From Liriodendron chinense (taxonomy: Eukaryota > Streptophyta > Magnoliopsida > Magnoliales > Magnoliaceae): a stretch of DNA of 64,000 bases. Shown here piece after piece: positions 34,651 through 45,591 of the stretch. The notes beneath the pieces were generated by a model, which saw only the letters and a program-made list of their open reading frames with translations, was not told the origin of the DNA and made no database searches. Positions within the stretch are counted from its first letter, which is position 1. Each line of letters opens with the position of its first letter. Made by a program: the position numbers and the translations under genes. The stretch is taken from positions 2,604,001 to 2,668,000 of the forward strand of contig ML058493.1 of assembly GCA_003013855.2 (NCBI GenBank). Reading direction: 5' to 3'.

Positions 34651-35224
34651 CTCTACTAGTCTTAGACCCTCAATCTCTCACTCACTCATTCTCTCATAAT
34701 CTCATTCATTGATTCATTCTCTATTCTCTAATCTTCAACTCTCTCTTTCACTCTTACTCTCTCTCTCTCTCGCATTCATTCTTCTTTTCTCTAATTCTTT
34801 CATAGTCATAACTCATAGCCTAGGTTCATAAGTCATAATAAACTCATCAAGTCATAATTCATAATTCTTCTCCCTCTTACTTTCTCTAATCTCTATTTGT
34901 TTGGTAATAGTATGTCTCATTTCATAACTTCATAATTGCTTTCAACTTTGATTTGTTTTTTCAAGAGAGGAGTCAAGTGATAAGTGACAAGATTTACAAG
35001 TTACAACTGACAATTAATAAGTTACATCTTACAATTAGCAAGTTACAACTTACAAGTGTACAACGTCAATGCTACAACTCTATAAGTTGTAGTTTCAACA
35101 CTACACTCCCCAATTTTTTTACATTTTTTTTATTTTAAAAAAAAAAGGTCAAACGCCCGTGTTATCGCATATGCAAATATGCGATTGACAACATTGTGAT
35201 GGCATATGCTATTTGACTACATTG
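33871..35224. mobile_element. Non-autonomous hAT-type element, 1,354 bp
   Basis: The left end is cagtgttgtcatatgcgatt and the right end in reverse complement is caatgtagtcaaatagcata. Flanking 8-mers are agtgttat (33863-33870) and aatgttat (35225-35232), one mismatch. Its interior has long CT microsatellites and no transposase. It shares CA(A/G)TG ends and gcatatgc-rich subterminal sequence with the element at 6075, so both look like one family. Confidence 0.83.
34445..34800. repeat. CT microsatellites within a 154-bp duplication
   Basis: (ct)n runs occupy 34445-34498 and 34585-34647. The phrase actagtcttagaccct.aatctctca recurs at 34501 and 34655, so a unit of about 154 bp including one CT run has been duplicated inside the hAT-type element. 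Confidence 0.85.
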
Positions 35225-35965
35225 AATGTTATCATCCACTTATTTAAGCCATGCAGCCAGCGATATTTGCTTCCACACTCCACCTTACCTAAAATTCCTC
35301 TATTAAATTCCTCAATTTCTTTTCCCTCAGTCAAACAGCCTCTCCTTTTCATCAATAATCGCATCACCTCAAGCAAATTTCCCTTAATTTCCTAAACTTT
35401 TACAAACTCCGTTTTACTCCACTTCATGCTTTGATTTTCAACTACTTCTAACTTGGTAGCCAATTTGTTGCCCATTTCTCCCCGCACTTGGAACTCCACC
35501 ACTCTTTCACCTTACCATGAATCCATCCTCAAGTCACCTCTTAATTCAAATCTAGAAGGCAACAGACCCATGAATCAGTCTTCTAGCCCAGCACCAACGG
35601 GCACTCAAAAGCAGGCCTCCGCATAACATGTTGTGGTACTCCAAGTAGGGATCCTCCCATCTACGTAATATGAGAAATCAACTTATTTTGGTCATTGTGT
35701 CATTGTCTTGATTGTTAATCCAAGTAAACTTCGCACCATCTAAAGGAAAATTAATTAGTCTCCACCCATTGTGTGGATCCATCAACACCATCATTACTCT
35801 ACTCTCACCTCTCTTTCAAATGAAAATTAACTCCCCTCCTACACAGCATGGTAAATCCCATCAGCTCTTCACCTCATCAAATTCCCTCCACAAATCTTCC
35901 CTTACACTCTCCCCATTAAAAACCACCATAAACAAAAGAGGGCATCCGTTGGCTTCCAATCCTTA

Positions 35966-36092
35966 GATCTCTACACACCATGGAAAGCAAGAATTTGCAT
36001 GTACAACTCGCATGCACAACCATCTTACTTTGGCACCAAGAATTCGCATCGCACAACCATCTTACTTTGGCAGAGCGGACTTTTCACATAAC
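35966..36092. repeat. Short duplication before an LTR fragment
   Basis: gcacaaccatcttactttgg occurs at 36014 and 36051 (period 37). The surrounding sequence may be more of the LINE endonuclease but was not recognised. Confidence 0.5.
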
Positions 36093-36474
36093 TGATGAGG
36101 ACATCCAAGCACTAGTTAGAGTATACCAGAGGAGGAGGAGAGCTCCCATTTCTTTATGGCTAGGTTATACATACATGCAGCCCCATGGGCCCAATTCAAG
36201 TGCCTAGCCCGTTGAAGACCCCATACCATTGGATCATCATCATTGGACATCTTGATCGTAAGCCACAAAATATTTTAGTTTATTTAGTTGTTTATATATT
36301 TTTTATTTTTGTTTAGCTTATATTTTTCCTGAGTTTAGGGAGTTAAGAACAAATTTTATTTTATTAAGCATCTTTATGTGAAACTTTTTATCTGAGAGCA
36401 TTTTCTTTTTTATAAAAAGTTGTTCTTAAGACTATATAAGGCTTGTACATCCACACCCTAGCCCATTATTAACG

Positions 36475-36684
36475 TTAACCGTTCACTTTGAAAATGTTGT
36501 CATTCGCCGGATTCTCTATCTCGACAGCCCCATGAGGATAAACTATTTTAACAATGAATGGGTTCGTCCATCGAGATCTCAACTTTCCGGGAAATAGATG
36601 AAGTCTTGAATTGAACAAAAAGACTTTCTGATTTATCGTGAAAGTTTTCTGAAGGATGTTCTTATCAGGGAACACCTTCATCAT
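36475..36684 (-). pseudogene. Athila-like gypsy fragment, integrase C-terminal end
   Basis: The minus strand gives a 69-codon open stretch with VFLFNSRLHLFPGKLRSRW, PFIVKIVYPHGAVEI and FKVNG. This is the segment after integrase in Athila/Tat-type Ty3/gypsy elements (LFPGKLRSRW is a hallmark). It has no further pol domain downstream. Confidence 0.8.
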
Positions 36685-36689
36685 GTCCT

Positions 36690-36968
36690 TGTAATTCTGA
36701 GAATTCTCATATGCCTCACTTCCCTGATATAGATGATGACATGATTAGGGAGATAGATACCTTAATTGATGTAGTGTCGGTACTTGAAACTAACCGGTGG
36801 AGGCCGCAATTTAAACCATTACCCTTAACTGACAATAAGCATCTACCGTCTAGTGTCAAGGCACCGAAGCTTGACCTAAAACCCTTGCCAACGGAACTTA
36901 AATATGCTTATTTAAGTCAAGATGAGACATATCCAGTGGTGATTTTTTCAACTAAAGTTCTTCTTTCT
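36690..36968 (+). pseudogene. Athila-like gypsy fragment, segment before RT
   Basis: The plus strand reads PRFKPL-like NRWRPQFKPLPL, then KLDLKPLPTELKYAYL and TYPVVIFST, the stretch directly upstream of RT in Athila-type elements (LKPLP..LKYA(Y/F)L). It is in opposite orientation to the adjacent fragment at 36475, so the two cannot be consecutive parts of an unrearranged copy. Confidence 0.78.
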
Positions 36969-37535
36969 CTTACTTTATGATGAAGTAAAACCTCCTGCGA
37001 TTGGAGTGATTTGGTGTGATGCCATGGAGTGAATCAAAATTATCATTCTCTCCCATTCTCTTCAATCAAAAGGTATTTCTTCTCTTCTCTTTCTCTTTCT
37101 TTCTAGTTCTTTTCCTTCTTTCCCCATCTACAAACAACCCTACCTCCATTCTTCTTCTTCCTTCCTCCATCCCTTTACCCCCTTAACCTAACCCACCCTA
37201 AACCTCAAACCCAAAATGCCTAAACCACAAACCTTAAGTCTCAAACCCTAATTCTCAAAATCCTAATTCCCCAAAAGCCTAAACCTAATTCCCTATAACC
37301 CTAATTCCAAATCCTAATTTCCAAAATCCGATTCCCAAACCCAAAAGTCCTAACCATAACCTATCCAAACCCTCACAAACCAAGTGAACCCCTTTGAATT
37401 GAGAACTATCCCTATGCTTAGATGGAAGTCCTACCTTCCATAGATCCTGATTATTTGGTATTTTATTGGATCTACATTGCGGGACTGACATATGGCTTGA
37501 ATTCGAACGTGTTACATTGCTAAAAAAAATTCCTT

Positions 37536-37603
37536 TAAAACTTGTGATAAATTAGCTTTACTTTGTGCTTAAAACTTGTGATAAATTAGCTTTACTTTGT
37601 GCT
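37536..37603. repeat. Perfect 34-bp tandem duplication
   Basis: taaaacttgtgataaattag followed by ctttactttgtgct is present twice in a row (37536 and 37570). Confidence 0.9.
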
Positions 37604-39520
37604 TTAAATTTTCTAGTTAATCCGTTGATGATCTCATTGCATCATTCTAGGCTAGGTCATCTGTCCTACATTGATAACACTACAATACCGCCGGAATCCC
37701 AAGTGCCCATAGCCACTCAAATCTATTGCAACGTTATTATTGTCGAATACTTGGACCTTCAATTCTAGTTCGCCCTTTGTTGTTATCGTGGTTTCTTTCG
37801 CTTGATGTCTTTCCTCCAAGTGCTTGAATAACTTTCTAATGTTTGTCTCAGTCTCCCCAAATAAAATCTCACCTCCATGCCCACTCGTATCACCATTTCA
37901 TTCACCCATTCTAAGTCCCTCTTACTATTCTCCCTCCTTGACGATTAATGTGGGTATAATGGTAGATGTCAGTGACCAAGTTCAAAATCTCCACCCCCTT
38001 TAACACTTGGGAGCTTATCGTGTATTGAGTTTTCTCCCCTTATTGCATTCTCCAACTCCTCTAATGATTAATCCCCCTTTCTCTTCCCTTATGAACTCTC
38101 CTTTGTAAGGATCATCTCTTGATCTCTCTAAACCAACCATGATTGTTTTCCCTTGCTCACAGCCTCGCAAAGTCCCCCATCATGGTTCTTCCAACTTCTA
38201 AGTTTCATCACTTGTTCCAACCTTGGCTTCTTTGAAACTCCATCTCCAGAGGTGTCACAATATTTCACAAAGAGAGTATTTCTCCCCTTTCTCTCTTTTC
38301 TCCAACAATGTCATCTAGAAACACCAGGCCTTGATTCTGGCTATTTACCACACTATCCCCTAATGATTTCCTAAAGGACCATAATGCCCCATAATAACCA
38401 ACTAGTTTCCCTTTAATCCTTAGGTACCTTACCCTATTTTCAAAGTACCTACACTACCTTACTCATTATAATTATCTCCCACTCCTCTCAGCACCATACC
38501 CTGCCTTGAGACAGTTGTCCCACTAGGGTTCTCCAGGTGACAGCTAGTTGCAGCCAACGCATTAATATTGACCCCCTTTTAATCTTAAATTCCTTTCATC
38601 CCTTGCCTCAATCGCCTTCTTTAAGTGCAGCAATCAACCTCCATGTACACTACTTCTTAGATGCATGTCATCCTTCTCATTAAATTGATGGTCTTTGCCC
38701 TCTACCTCATTATCACTCCCCTACTCTACATTCCACAATTTACAACCCTCAAGCATTTCTTGACTTCAAATTTCCCCTCTACATGTTCCCGAAGAGTTAT
38801 CGCCTATCTCCAAAACCAGAATTATCATATATATCAAACATTCTTTCACCACAAATCCACGGAGTTGATAATTCTTCCTAGTGTATGAACAAAAACATTC
38901 AATGCCATGAATTCAACCTCCGTTATGCACGCAGATGATTCATCAACCTCCCTTTCGCATGTTAATGTGACAAACATTTAAAGCAATCACAAGAAACTAT
39001 TTTCAATAGATTACAGTAATGCATTCTACCCATTGAATCAACAATCTATATCTCATATATACATGCCACATGTACAACTTTTGAATTGAAAGGGACAACT
39101 TTCATCATCTTTGAAGGAAAACAAAGGCGTCTATAATTATACATATAAAAATGCACTAAAAATACAAGCGAAGCACATTTATTTTCAATTATTTCTCCAA
39201 AAACACATGTACTCCTTCAGAGATTGCAACGGCTCTTTTCTACCACCCCCTTTTGACATAGAAACTGATGACTTACAATATGTGCTTCCAATAGATTTGA
39301 TCATATAGAGCAACAAATTAACAAACAACATTCTCAGCAGCAACAAAAGAATAAGGACCCCAAGAAGAGGTCAAATGCTCACACATGTAGACCATCAGGT
39401 CTTTTAACCCCACATGAGTGTGGAACCCTACCTGCCCACACACAAGACACGTGTAAAAGATCCTAGCTTTCCAGAATGTGGTCCAAACTGTTTGTCATCT
39501 AGCAAAAAGAATAAAGCCAT
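37604..39520. other. Unassigned intron sequence
   Basis: No domain was recognised in any frame. The pyrimidine-rich plus strand from 37,700 to 38,900 could be more of the minus-strand LINE upstream of its endonuclease, judged only from position. From 38,900 to 39,520 I see nothing specific. Confidence 0.4.
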
Positions 39521-39624
39521 TTCACTCCTCACGTGGGCCATAGTGTAGAAAACAAATGGATGGCTAGCAAAATTGTTTTTGTTTGCTGTTTGTTTTGTAC
39601 ATTGTGGCCCACCTTAGGAGTGAA
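39521..39624. repeat. Palindrome (small fold-back element), about 104 bp
   Basis: ttcactcctcacgtgggcca at the left is mirrored by the reverse complement of tggcccaccttaggagtgaa at the right, with inverted arms of about 33 bases around a short loop. It may be a small MITE derivative related to the GTGGGCC-type elements upstream of the gene. Confidence 0.65.
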
Positions 39625-40456
39625 GCAACCCGATTTTAAGAAAAAGTTCTAAACAGCGTGACCCACCTACATCTTAAAAAAGGAGGGTCAGTGTGACTCA
39701 TCTGATGAAAAACTCAAAACTTGCACACAAGTAACATGCCATATTTGCAGGGTTCCCCATGCATGTGAACTTAGCAAACCTCCATACAACATAACCAGTT
39801 CAGATTTCATGATCTTTACAGATACAGTTTCAAGCACAAACATTCAAACATGGATTTGGTAGTAAACTTTGAAACAAAATGTGTTTGGATGCTAGATTGA
39901 AGTGGATTGCAAAATTCAATTCAGCAAAGTCGAAATGAACAGAGTTGGGGCAGTAACACTCCATTCATAATTAGGGACCAGCCCCCAAAGAGCAATTTAG
40001 AACACCATGCATGGCGCTGCTAGGGGTTTGTATTTATTACAAAATAAAATGGTCCAGCTACTTTTTTGGTCATTTTCTTTACATTTAACTGAATTGTTGA
40101 AAATTTTCAACCTCTTTTTTTAATGCTGCGAACAAATAGGGAGAAAAAGGATGGTAATCCATAGGAGTTTGCCCACACCCTACACAAGACTTGCTCCCAG
40201 TCATCAGAACCATTCAATCCACATACCCCACCCTGGACATACTGCACGTTAAAAAAACACCACCAATCAGAAAATCCAGTAGGCCCCAATGCAGAATATA
40301 GAACAGACTGTAAAGAATAAAAAGGCCAGCAGCAGGTATCCATCAAGCAAAGTGCCATGAATTGGGAGGAAAGGATTATCCAATTTGCATGGGTTTTACA
40401 TCCTGGACCACCATGGTGGGCCCCACTGTGTAAACTGAGCCGATCACAAACCATGT
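39625..40456. other. Intron sequence, no gene
   Basis: Open stretches on both strands (for example 40107-40595 minus) show no recognisable domain or codon pattern. No element edges were resolved before the copia LTR. Confidence 0.45.
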
Positions 40457-40656
40457 TGTTGGGACCGCAAAAGCAACACAGAGGAGAATCAAACAAAGGA
40501 ATCCAATCACACAAGAAAATCCAGCCATGGAGCACACAAACAAATTTACGTGGAAAAACCCTTGTGGGGAAAAACCATGGCACAAAGCAAATCACTATGA
40601 ATCAGAAGTTTACGAGAGAGAAACTCACCCGAATCAAAGTCCCAAGAGAAAACCCC

Positions 40657-40699
<43 letters not shown>

Positions 40700-41112
40700 A
40701 AACCCTCTCAACACTATAGGACACCCTTAGAATCCCCCCTCTCTCCAAAACCCTCTCAACACTATAGGACACCCTTAGAATCCCCTAATCCCGATTACAC
40801 CCGGCTTAGATAGCCACAAAACCAAAATTAGAAACAATTTGCGTAACTGCGCAAAACACCACCCTTCGGGTCGACCAGTCGAGCCCCATCATCGGTCGGT
40901 CAACAAAACAAAAAAGGGTCCAGAGACGAAACCCCAAAATCGGCCTGTCGAGCCTCAAATTCGGCTAGTCGCCGACCCCTGTCGGCCGATCGATTCTGCC
41001 CGAAACTGTCCAGAGACCTTTAGCACTTTCTTGGGTTAATTCAGCCGGCCGACCAGTCTGGTCGACTGGTCAACAGCACCCATTTCTGCACAGATTGAAG
41101 GCTCCTCCAACA
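40457..41112 (-). repeat. 3' LTR of the copia element, 656 bp
   Basis: It is 107 bp longer than the partner. The excess is explained by a CT microsatellite (about 40660-40697) and a tandem duplication of the ccaaaaccctctcaacacta segment (40698 and 40746). The adjacent polypurine tract on the minus strand is ggtggagat (41121-41113). Confidence 0.93.
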
Positions 41113-41234
41113 ATCTCCACCGAGGCTTCAATCGCCGACTCCACTCTTCCTTTACTCCATCCATCATCTCTACTTCATCATAGCTTCTCGTACACACTGC
41201 ATCTTCACTCCATCCTCACCACGTCCAAAGAAGT

Positions 41235-41760
41235 CTAGCAAAACCTGAACTTCTCTGCAGGAATCACCTTCGCAAACCTATTTGTCAGATTCACACTTGT
41301 ATGGAACTTTTCGAGAGTAACACCGCCTTCCTCAGTCATCTGTCGGATAAAGAGGTGACGAACATCAATGTGCTTGGTTTTGGAGTGATACACCGAGTTC
41401 TTTGCCAAATTTATAACGCTCTTGATGTCACAATTTCTCGACACGGCCTCCTACTGAAGCCCCAACTCACTCATTATTCCACACAACCATTCTGCTTCCT
41501 TGAATGTCTCCATCACTACCATATGCCTCGCCTCAATTGTGGAAAGACCCACAACAACCTGAAGCTCCATCATTCAACTAATCACTCCATCTGTCAAAAG
41601 AAACGAGTAACCGAAAGTCGACCTTCTACTGTCCATATTGCATGCGTCATCAGAATCCACATAGCCTACTAATTTATTCCCTGGTTTATTAAATATCAAG
41701 ACATAGTCCTACGTGCCTCGAATATCCCGAAGTACTCATTTCACTGCCTCCCTGTGTTGC
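41235..41760 (-). pseudogene. Copia RNase H and pol C-terminus
   Basis: The minus strand reads CDIKSVINLAKN, KTKHIDVRHLFIR and NLTNRFAKVIPAEKF, the typical end of copia RNase H (CDN.SAI.LAKNP; TKHID.R.HF.R). The first part is out of frame with the RT segment to its right. Confidence 0.88.
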
Positions 41761-42483
41761 TTATCGAGGTTTAATATGTTTCTGCTTACAACACCCACTA
41801 CACGTGAAATATCTGGTCTCATACAAGACCATGGCATGCATCAAGCTGCCAACCGGTCTCGAATAGGGCACACGAGACATAAATCGCTTTTCTTCAACCG
41901 TTTTAGGACGCTGAACTGAAGAAAAATGAAAGTGAGCTGCGTGGGGTACGCAAACCGGCTTTGTCCTATCCATCCCAAACTTCACCAACACCTTCCCAAG
42001 ATGTTCTGCCTGAGATAACCATAGCCTGCTCTTTTCCTTGCCTCTGTGAGTATCAATGCTAAGAATCCTGTTTGTAGCCCCCAGATCTTTCAAATTATCC
42101 GTCCTATATAACCGAATCTTCAATATGTTGAACTCAAATATGTTCTGACTGGCGATAAGCACATCATCAACATATAGTCCAAATACAATGAATTCCCCAT
42201 CATTCAGTGCTCTGAAGTAGGCACGATGATCGAATTCGCTTCTGGTAAACCGTTGAATCACCATGAAAGAATCAATCCTTTTGTAACACTGCCTAGGCCA
42301 AGGCGACTGTTTCAAGCCGTACAACGACCTCCTTATCCTACAAACCTTATTCTCTACTCCCTGTATTTCGAACCACTCTGGTTGCTCCATATAAATCTGC
42401 TCTTCCAATTCCCCATACAAGAAAATGGACTCCACATTCTTTTGTTTCGTTTGCAGATTAAGTTGGGCAACCAACATTAACAC
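41761..42483 (-). pseudogene. Copia reverse transcriptase
   Basis: A 240-codon open stretch includes VESIFLYGELEEQIYMEQPE, RRSLYGLKQSPW and the catalytic LYVDDVLIA box (YVDD). The later part holds NLKDLGA..RILSI and CVPHAAH. FLYGELEE replaces the usual F(L)NG.L.EE. The preceding finger region (42484-42700) is out of frame. Confidence 0.9.
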
Positions 42484-43344
42484 AAATCTGTTAGATACCT
42501 CTTTGATAACAGGTGCGAGTATCTCACTGAAGTCGCCCCCTTCTTTTTAAGCATACTCCTTCACAACCAATCTAGCCTTGTACCTGTCCAGCCGCTTCCT
42601 GAAGATCCACATGAACCTGATCGTTTTCCGTCCAACGTGAAGCTTCACCAGCTCCCACCTCTCATTCTTGTAAAGGGAGTCCATCTCGTCCTACATTGCC
42701 GCCTTCCACTTTTCAACATCTACATCATCAAGTGCCTCTTGAAAAGGGTAGACGAATCCCCCTCATTTGTAATAAGGGTGAATGCAACGTTCGAGTCATC
42801 TCTATACCTCGCCGGTAACCTGCAATCCCTTGGTGGATTCCTTCTCATAGGTGGGTGCCTGCTCCACCTGACCTGTACCTCCCTGTGGCTTGAATTTCTC
42901 AAGTGTCACAACCTTTCCTGTTTCATCGTCAATCACCGCTAACTTCTTTATTTCCCTGTGTTCATCCTGACAAAACAAGGAACCCTCATCAAACCTGACG
43001 TCCTGACTAACTGTAATTCTCTATGTGACCTGGTCATGTAGCATGTACCCCTTCACACCATCACTATAGTCCATAAAGGTACACTTTTTCGCACTTTGGT
43101 CCTGCTTATCTCTCTCGGCTAACAGTACATGAGAGTAAGTATCACAACCAAATACCTGCAGTCCTGAGTAGTCTATCTCCTGACCATTCCAAAGGTCCTC
43201 TGGAATCCTACAATCAATTGTCGTCGACGGGGACTAATTCACTAAATAATAAGCCGCGTTCATGGCCTCAGCCCATAGATCCTTGCCCAACCCAACATTA
43301 CTCAACATGCTTCGGTTCTCTCCAAGAGAGTCTGATTCATCAGC
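42484..43344 (-). pseudogene. Copia integrase C-terminus to RT start, frame-broken
   Basis: Fragments consistent with the integrase tail and start of RT are scattered over several frames (for example, a W-rich AVKCFLRK-like region near 42,600 is not clean). The assignment rests on its position between recognised integrase and RT. Confidence 0.6.
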
Positions 43345-44169
43345 TCAGCCACACCATTCTGCTCTGGTGTGTGGCACCCTGTGTTGTGCCGCACAATCCC
43401 CTCGTCCTTGCAATATTTCATTAAATTTCCTCAAAGTGAACTCACCGCCATTATTCATCCTCAACACTTTCAACTTCCGCCCTGCCTGCTTTTCCACCAT
43501 TACCTTCCACTGCTTGAAGATGGTGAAAACCTTGGATTTATTCTTCATAAAATAAACCCACACATTTCTCAAATAATCGTCGATAAACGTAACGAACCAC
43601 GATGATCCTCCACCAAAAACCACGGGAGACAGCCCCCACACATCCAAATGCACATAATCAAGCACCCCTCTACAACTATGTTTCCCGGTTTTAAACGACA
43701 ACCTTGATTGTTTCCCATACATGCAATGCTCACATACATCTAAGTCAAAACATTTAAAAGCAAGAATTAAACCTCGATCTAAGAGTACCTTCATACTGTG
43801 CTCGCTCATGTGGCCTAGGTGTGCGTGCCACATACGAGCCGACGTGAATTTCGATACACTTGTTGCAGCTCCACACGATATAATGCTCCCAATCAACCTG
43901 TAGAGATTGTCGCTTCTCTGTGCCTTCATAATTCTAAGTGTCCCCTTTGAAACCTTTAGGAAATCATCCTGGCCAGTGAACCTACACCCAAGTGCATCAA
44001 GAGTGCCCAAAGAAATCATACTCTTCTTTAATTCAGGAATGTGCCTCACATCCGTCAAAGTACGCTCCACCCCGTCAAACATCCTGACACGCACCAATCC
44101 AATTCCAACCATCCTACAGGCATGATCATTGCCCATAACAACCCGACCACCATCGTACTCATTATACAT
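43345..44169 (-). pseudogene. Copia pre-integrase and integrase core
   Basis: A 274-codon open stretch begins in the late protease/pre-integrase part (DVRHIPELKKSMISLG). It has the zinc region WHAHLGHMSEHSMKVL...CEHCMYGKQ (H-x3-H...C-x2-C). The core follows with LDVWG, FIDDYLRNVWVYF and RMNNGGEF. The second catalytic Asp, normally in R(T/S)DNGGEF, is Asn here, so the integrase would be inactive even if expressed. Confidence 0.9.
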
Positions 44170-44240
44170 GGTGAACCCAACTCCGATGAGGGGTCATGCG
44201 GTACGGTGTGCCCGAATCCAAAATCCACTCCTGAAAGAGC

Positions 44241-44734
44241 TCACCAGGTCTTGGAAACTGACCACATCTCACAACCACTCATTCCTTCACCTGAATTCGT
44301 TAAATTGGCTTCCCTCGGCGTATTATCTAAAATCTCATTCATTAGGGTTTTAGATGATTCACAGTCCTTCACATGCCCCACCCTCTGACACTTCCAACAC
44401 TTCAACCTACAAGCCCACTTGTTAAAGACTTTAATGTGCTCAGAGTGATCCGACCCTTCCACCTTGTAGTTGCTCTCTAGCTTCACCCACAATCCAGCGG
44501 TAGTCGTCTCGTTTACGACATTGGAAATGAAAACATCAGCCAAACACAATTGGATTGTGCTCATGGCCCTCTGATCAAGTTTCTTCCACTCTTCTTTCTT
44601 CATAGTATCCAATCGCTTTCCAAGGAATACCTGAAACAGCCCTTGCTGAACTAGGTCTCTGATCTTCACCCTCTATAGATTAAAGTTGTTTTCCCGTTGA
44701 ACTTCTCAATATCGGACTTCATGCAACACGCCAT
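44241..44734 (-). pseudogene. Copia gag with zinc knuckle
   Basis: It opens with an ATG at 44734 (MACCMKSDIEKFNGK), then a stop and frame slip near 44675, then KIRDLVQQGLFQVFLGK and DQRAMSTIQLCLAD of the gag-polypeptide domain. A CCHC knuckle CWKCQRVGHVKDC lies near 44400-44362. The gag middle is shortened: HIKVFNKW runs almost directly into the knuckle. Confidence 0.85.
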
Positions 44735-44774
44735 TGATACCTTGTCTCATATTCCAATCTACTTCCCAACGTAT

Positions 44775-44786
44775 GCTCTGATACCA
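44775..44786 (-). other. Copia primer-binding site (initiator Met tRNA type)
   Basis: On the minus strand tggtatcagagc lies two bases downstream of the 5' LTR (44789-45337), matching the usual Met-tRNA primer site and fixing the element's orientation. Confidence 0.92.
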
Positions 44787-44788
44787 CT

Positions 44789-45337
44789 TGTTGGGACCGC
44801 GGAAGCAACACAAAGGAGAATCAAACAAAGTAATCCAATCACACAAGCAAATCCAGCCACAGAAAACACAAACAAATTTACATGGAAAAACCCTTGCGTG
44901 GCGAATCTCTATGAATCAAAAGTTTACAAGAGATGAAATTCAACCGAATCAAAGTCTGGTGAGAAAACCCTAGCTTTCTCCCACTCCAAAACCCTCTCAA
45001 CACTATAGGACACCCTTAGAATCCCCTAATCCCAATTACACCCGGCTTATATAGCCACAAAACCAAAATTAGAAACAATTTCCGTAACTGCGCAAAACAC
45101 CGCCGGTCGGGTTCACCAGCCAAGCCCCATCATCGGCCGGTTGACATAACAAAAAAGGGTCCAGAGAGGAGAGCCCCAAAATTGGCCTGTCGAGCCTCAA
45201 ATTCGGCTGGTCGGTCAATTCTGCCCAAAACTGTCCAGAGACCTTCAGCACTTTCCTGGGTTAATTTGGCCAGCCGACCAGTCTGGTCGACTGGTCAACA
45301 GCACCCATTTCTGCACAGATTGAAGGCTCCTCCAACA
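44789..45337 (-). repeat. 5' LTR of the copia element, 549 bp
   Basis: It reads tgttgggaccgcggaagc at one end and ggctcctccaaca at the other on the plus strand, an inverted TG/CA pair. A segment with ggccggtt and cgaccagtctggtcgac motifs (45090-45295) is shared with the other LTR. The stretch 45343-45591 after it is plain intron up to the exon 1 donor. Confidence 0.93.
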
Positions 45338-45591
45338 CATGTGACCCATACACAGATATTCCGAAGAGCCAAATTCCATGAACTGTAAAAAGAAAAAAAT
45401 AAAAATAAAGAAAAAAGAAACTCTATTTCGATCCTCCAGCTGAAATTCCAAATGCATATAGATTCTGAAGCGGTTTTCGATCAAAAATACTTCATCAATC
45501 ATCCAACAGCAACATTCGAGAATATCGAAATTAAAGAGCGTAGAGAGAGAGAAAGAGAGAGGAACCAAAGAGCAGTGAGAAACAGACGTAC

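Larger units (their letters stand above)
33611..35965 (-). pseudogene. LINE ORF2 remnant, split by a hAT-type element
   Basis: On the minus strand from about 35965: VFNGESVREDLWREFDEV, DLPCCVGGE, then LDGAKFTWINNQDND, which is the ORF2 endonuclease. It continues to AAWLK..DDN at 35233 and, after the insertion, to NTKYFHRIVDVRR (33862-33825), then KWEEVCMVVDFYKKIY and FDRINEEDAYMLECPI just before 33640. This is the endonuclease-to-RT linker of a plant L1 LINE. The usual GGDFN is GGE, and many stops are present. RT itself is absent. Confidence 0.82.
36093..37510 (+). mobile_element. Chromovirus-type LTR broken by Athila-like fragments
   Basis: It starts tgatgaggacatccaagc and continues with the agtataccagaggaggaggag phrase equivalent to the coding start of the other LTRs of this family. 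The LTR-like sequence runs to about 36465. Fragments of a different gypsy lineage occupy about 36470-36968, and pyrimidine-rich leader-like sequence resumes at about 37010-37330 with ccctaa-rich stretches. The right boundary is uncertain and no target duplication was found. Confidence 0.55.
40457..45337 (-). mobile_element. Ty1/copia element, 4,881 bp, TSD catgt, defective
   Basis: LTRs at 40457-41112 and 44789-45337 start tgttgggaccgc and end ggctcctccaaca. The target duplication catgt is exact (40452-40456 and 45338-45342). The primer site next to the right LTR and the protein domains show that it is transcribed leftward, the same strand as GrpE. Order from right to left is gag with zinc knuckle, integrase, RT, RNase H, as in Ty1/copia. 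Stops, frame changes and an apparently missing protease segment make it non-functional. Its 5' LTR ends 254 bases from GrpE exon 1. Confidence 0.95.
20381..45591 (-). other. GrpE intron 1 (25,211 bp), TE-filled
   Basis: The donor is GTACGT (45591-45586) after the ACG codon ending exon 1, and the acceptor is the AG before 20380. The intron is phase 0. It contains a split hAT transposase, a chromovirus, a LINE tail, a split LINE ORF2, an LTR with Athila-like fragments and a copia element, all listed separately. No extra host exon was found, though a short one encoding more of the acidic linker could be missed. Confidence 0.8.

Noticed and set aside
40107..40595. 162-codon open frame on the minus strand as a gene
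   Set aside because: It has a Cys/Trp/Phe-rich, non-domain composition, overlaps open frames on the other strand, and runs into the copia LTR edge. No homology is recognised.
45499..45591. Extension of GrpE exon 1 past the donor site
   Set aside because: The translation past 45592 becomes GA-repeat-derived Leu/Ser sequence. The strong GTACGT donor and phase match to exon 2 favour splicing at 45592.
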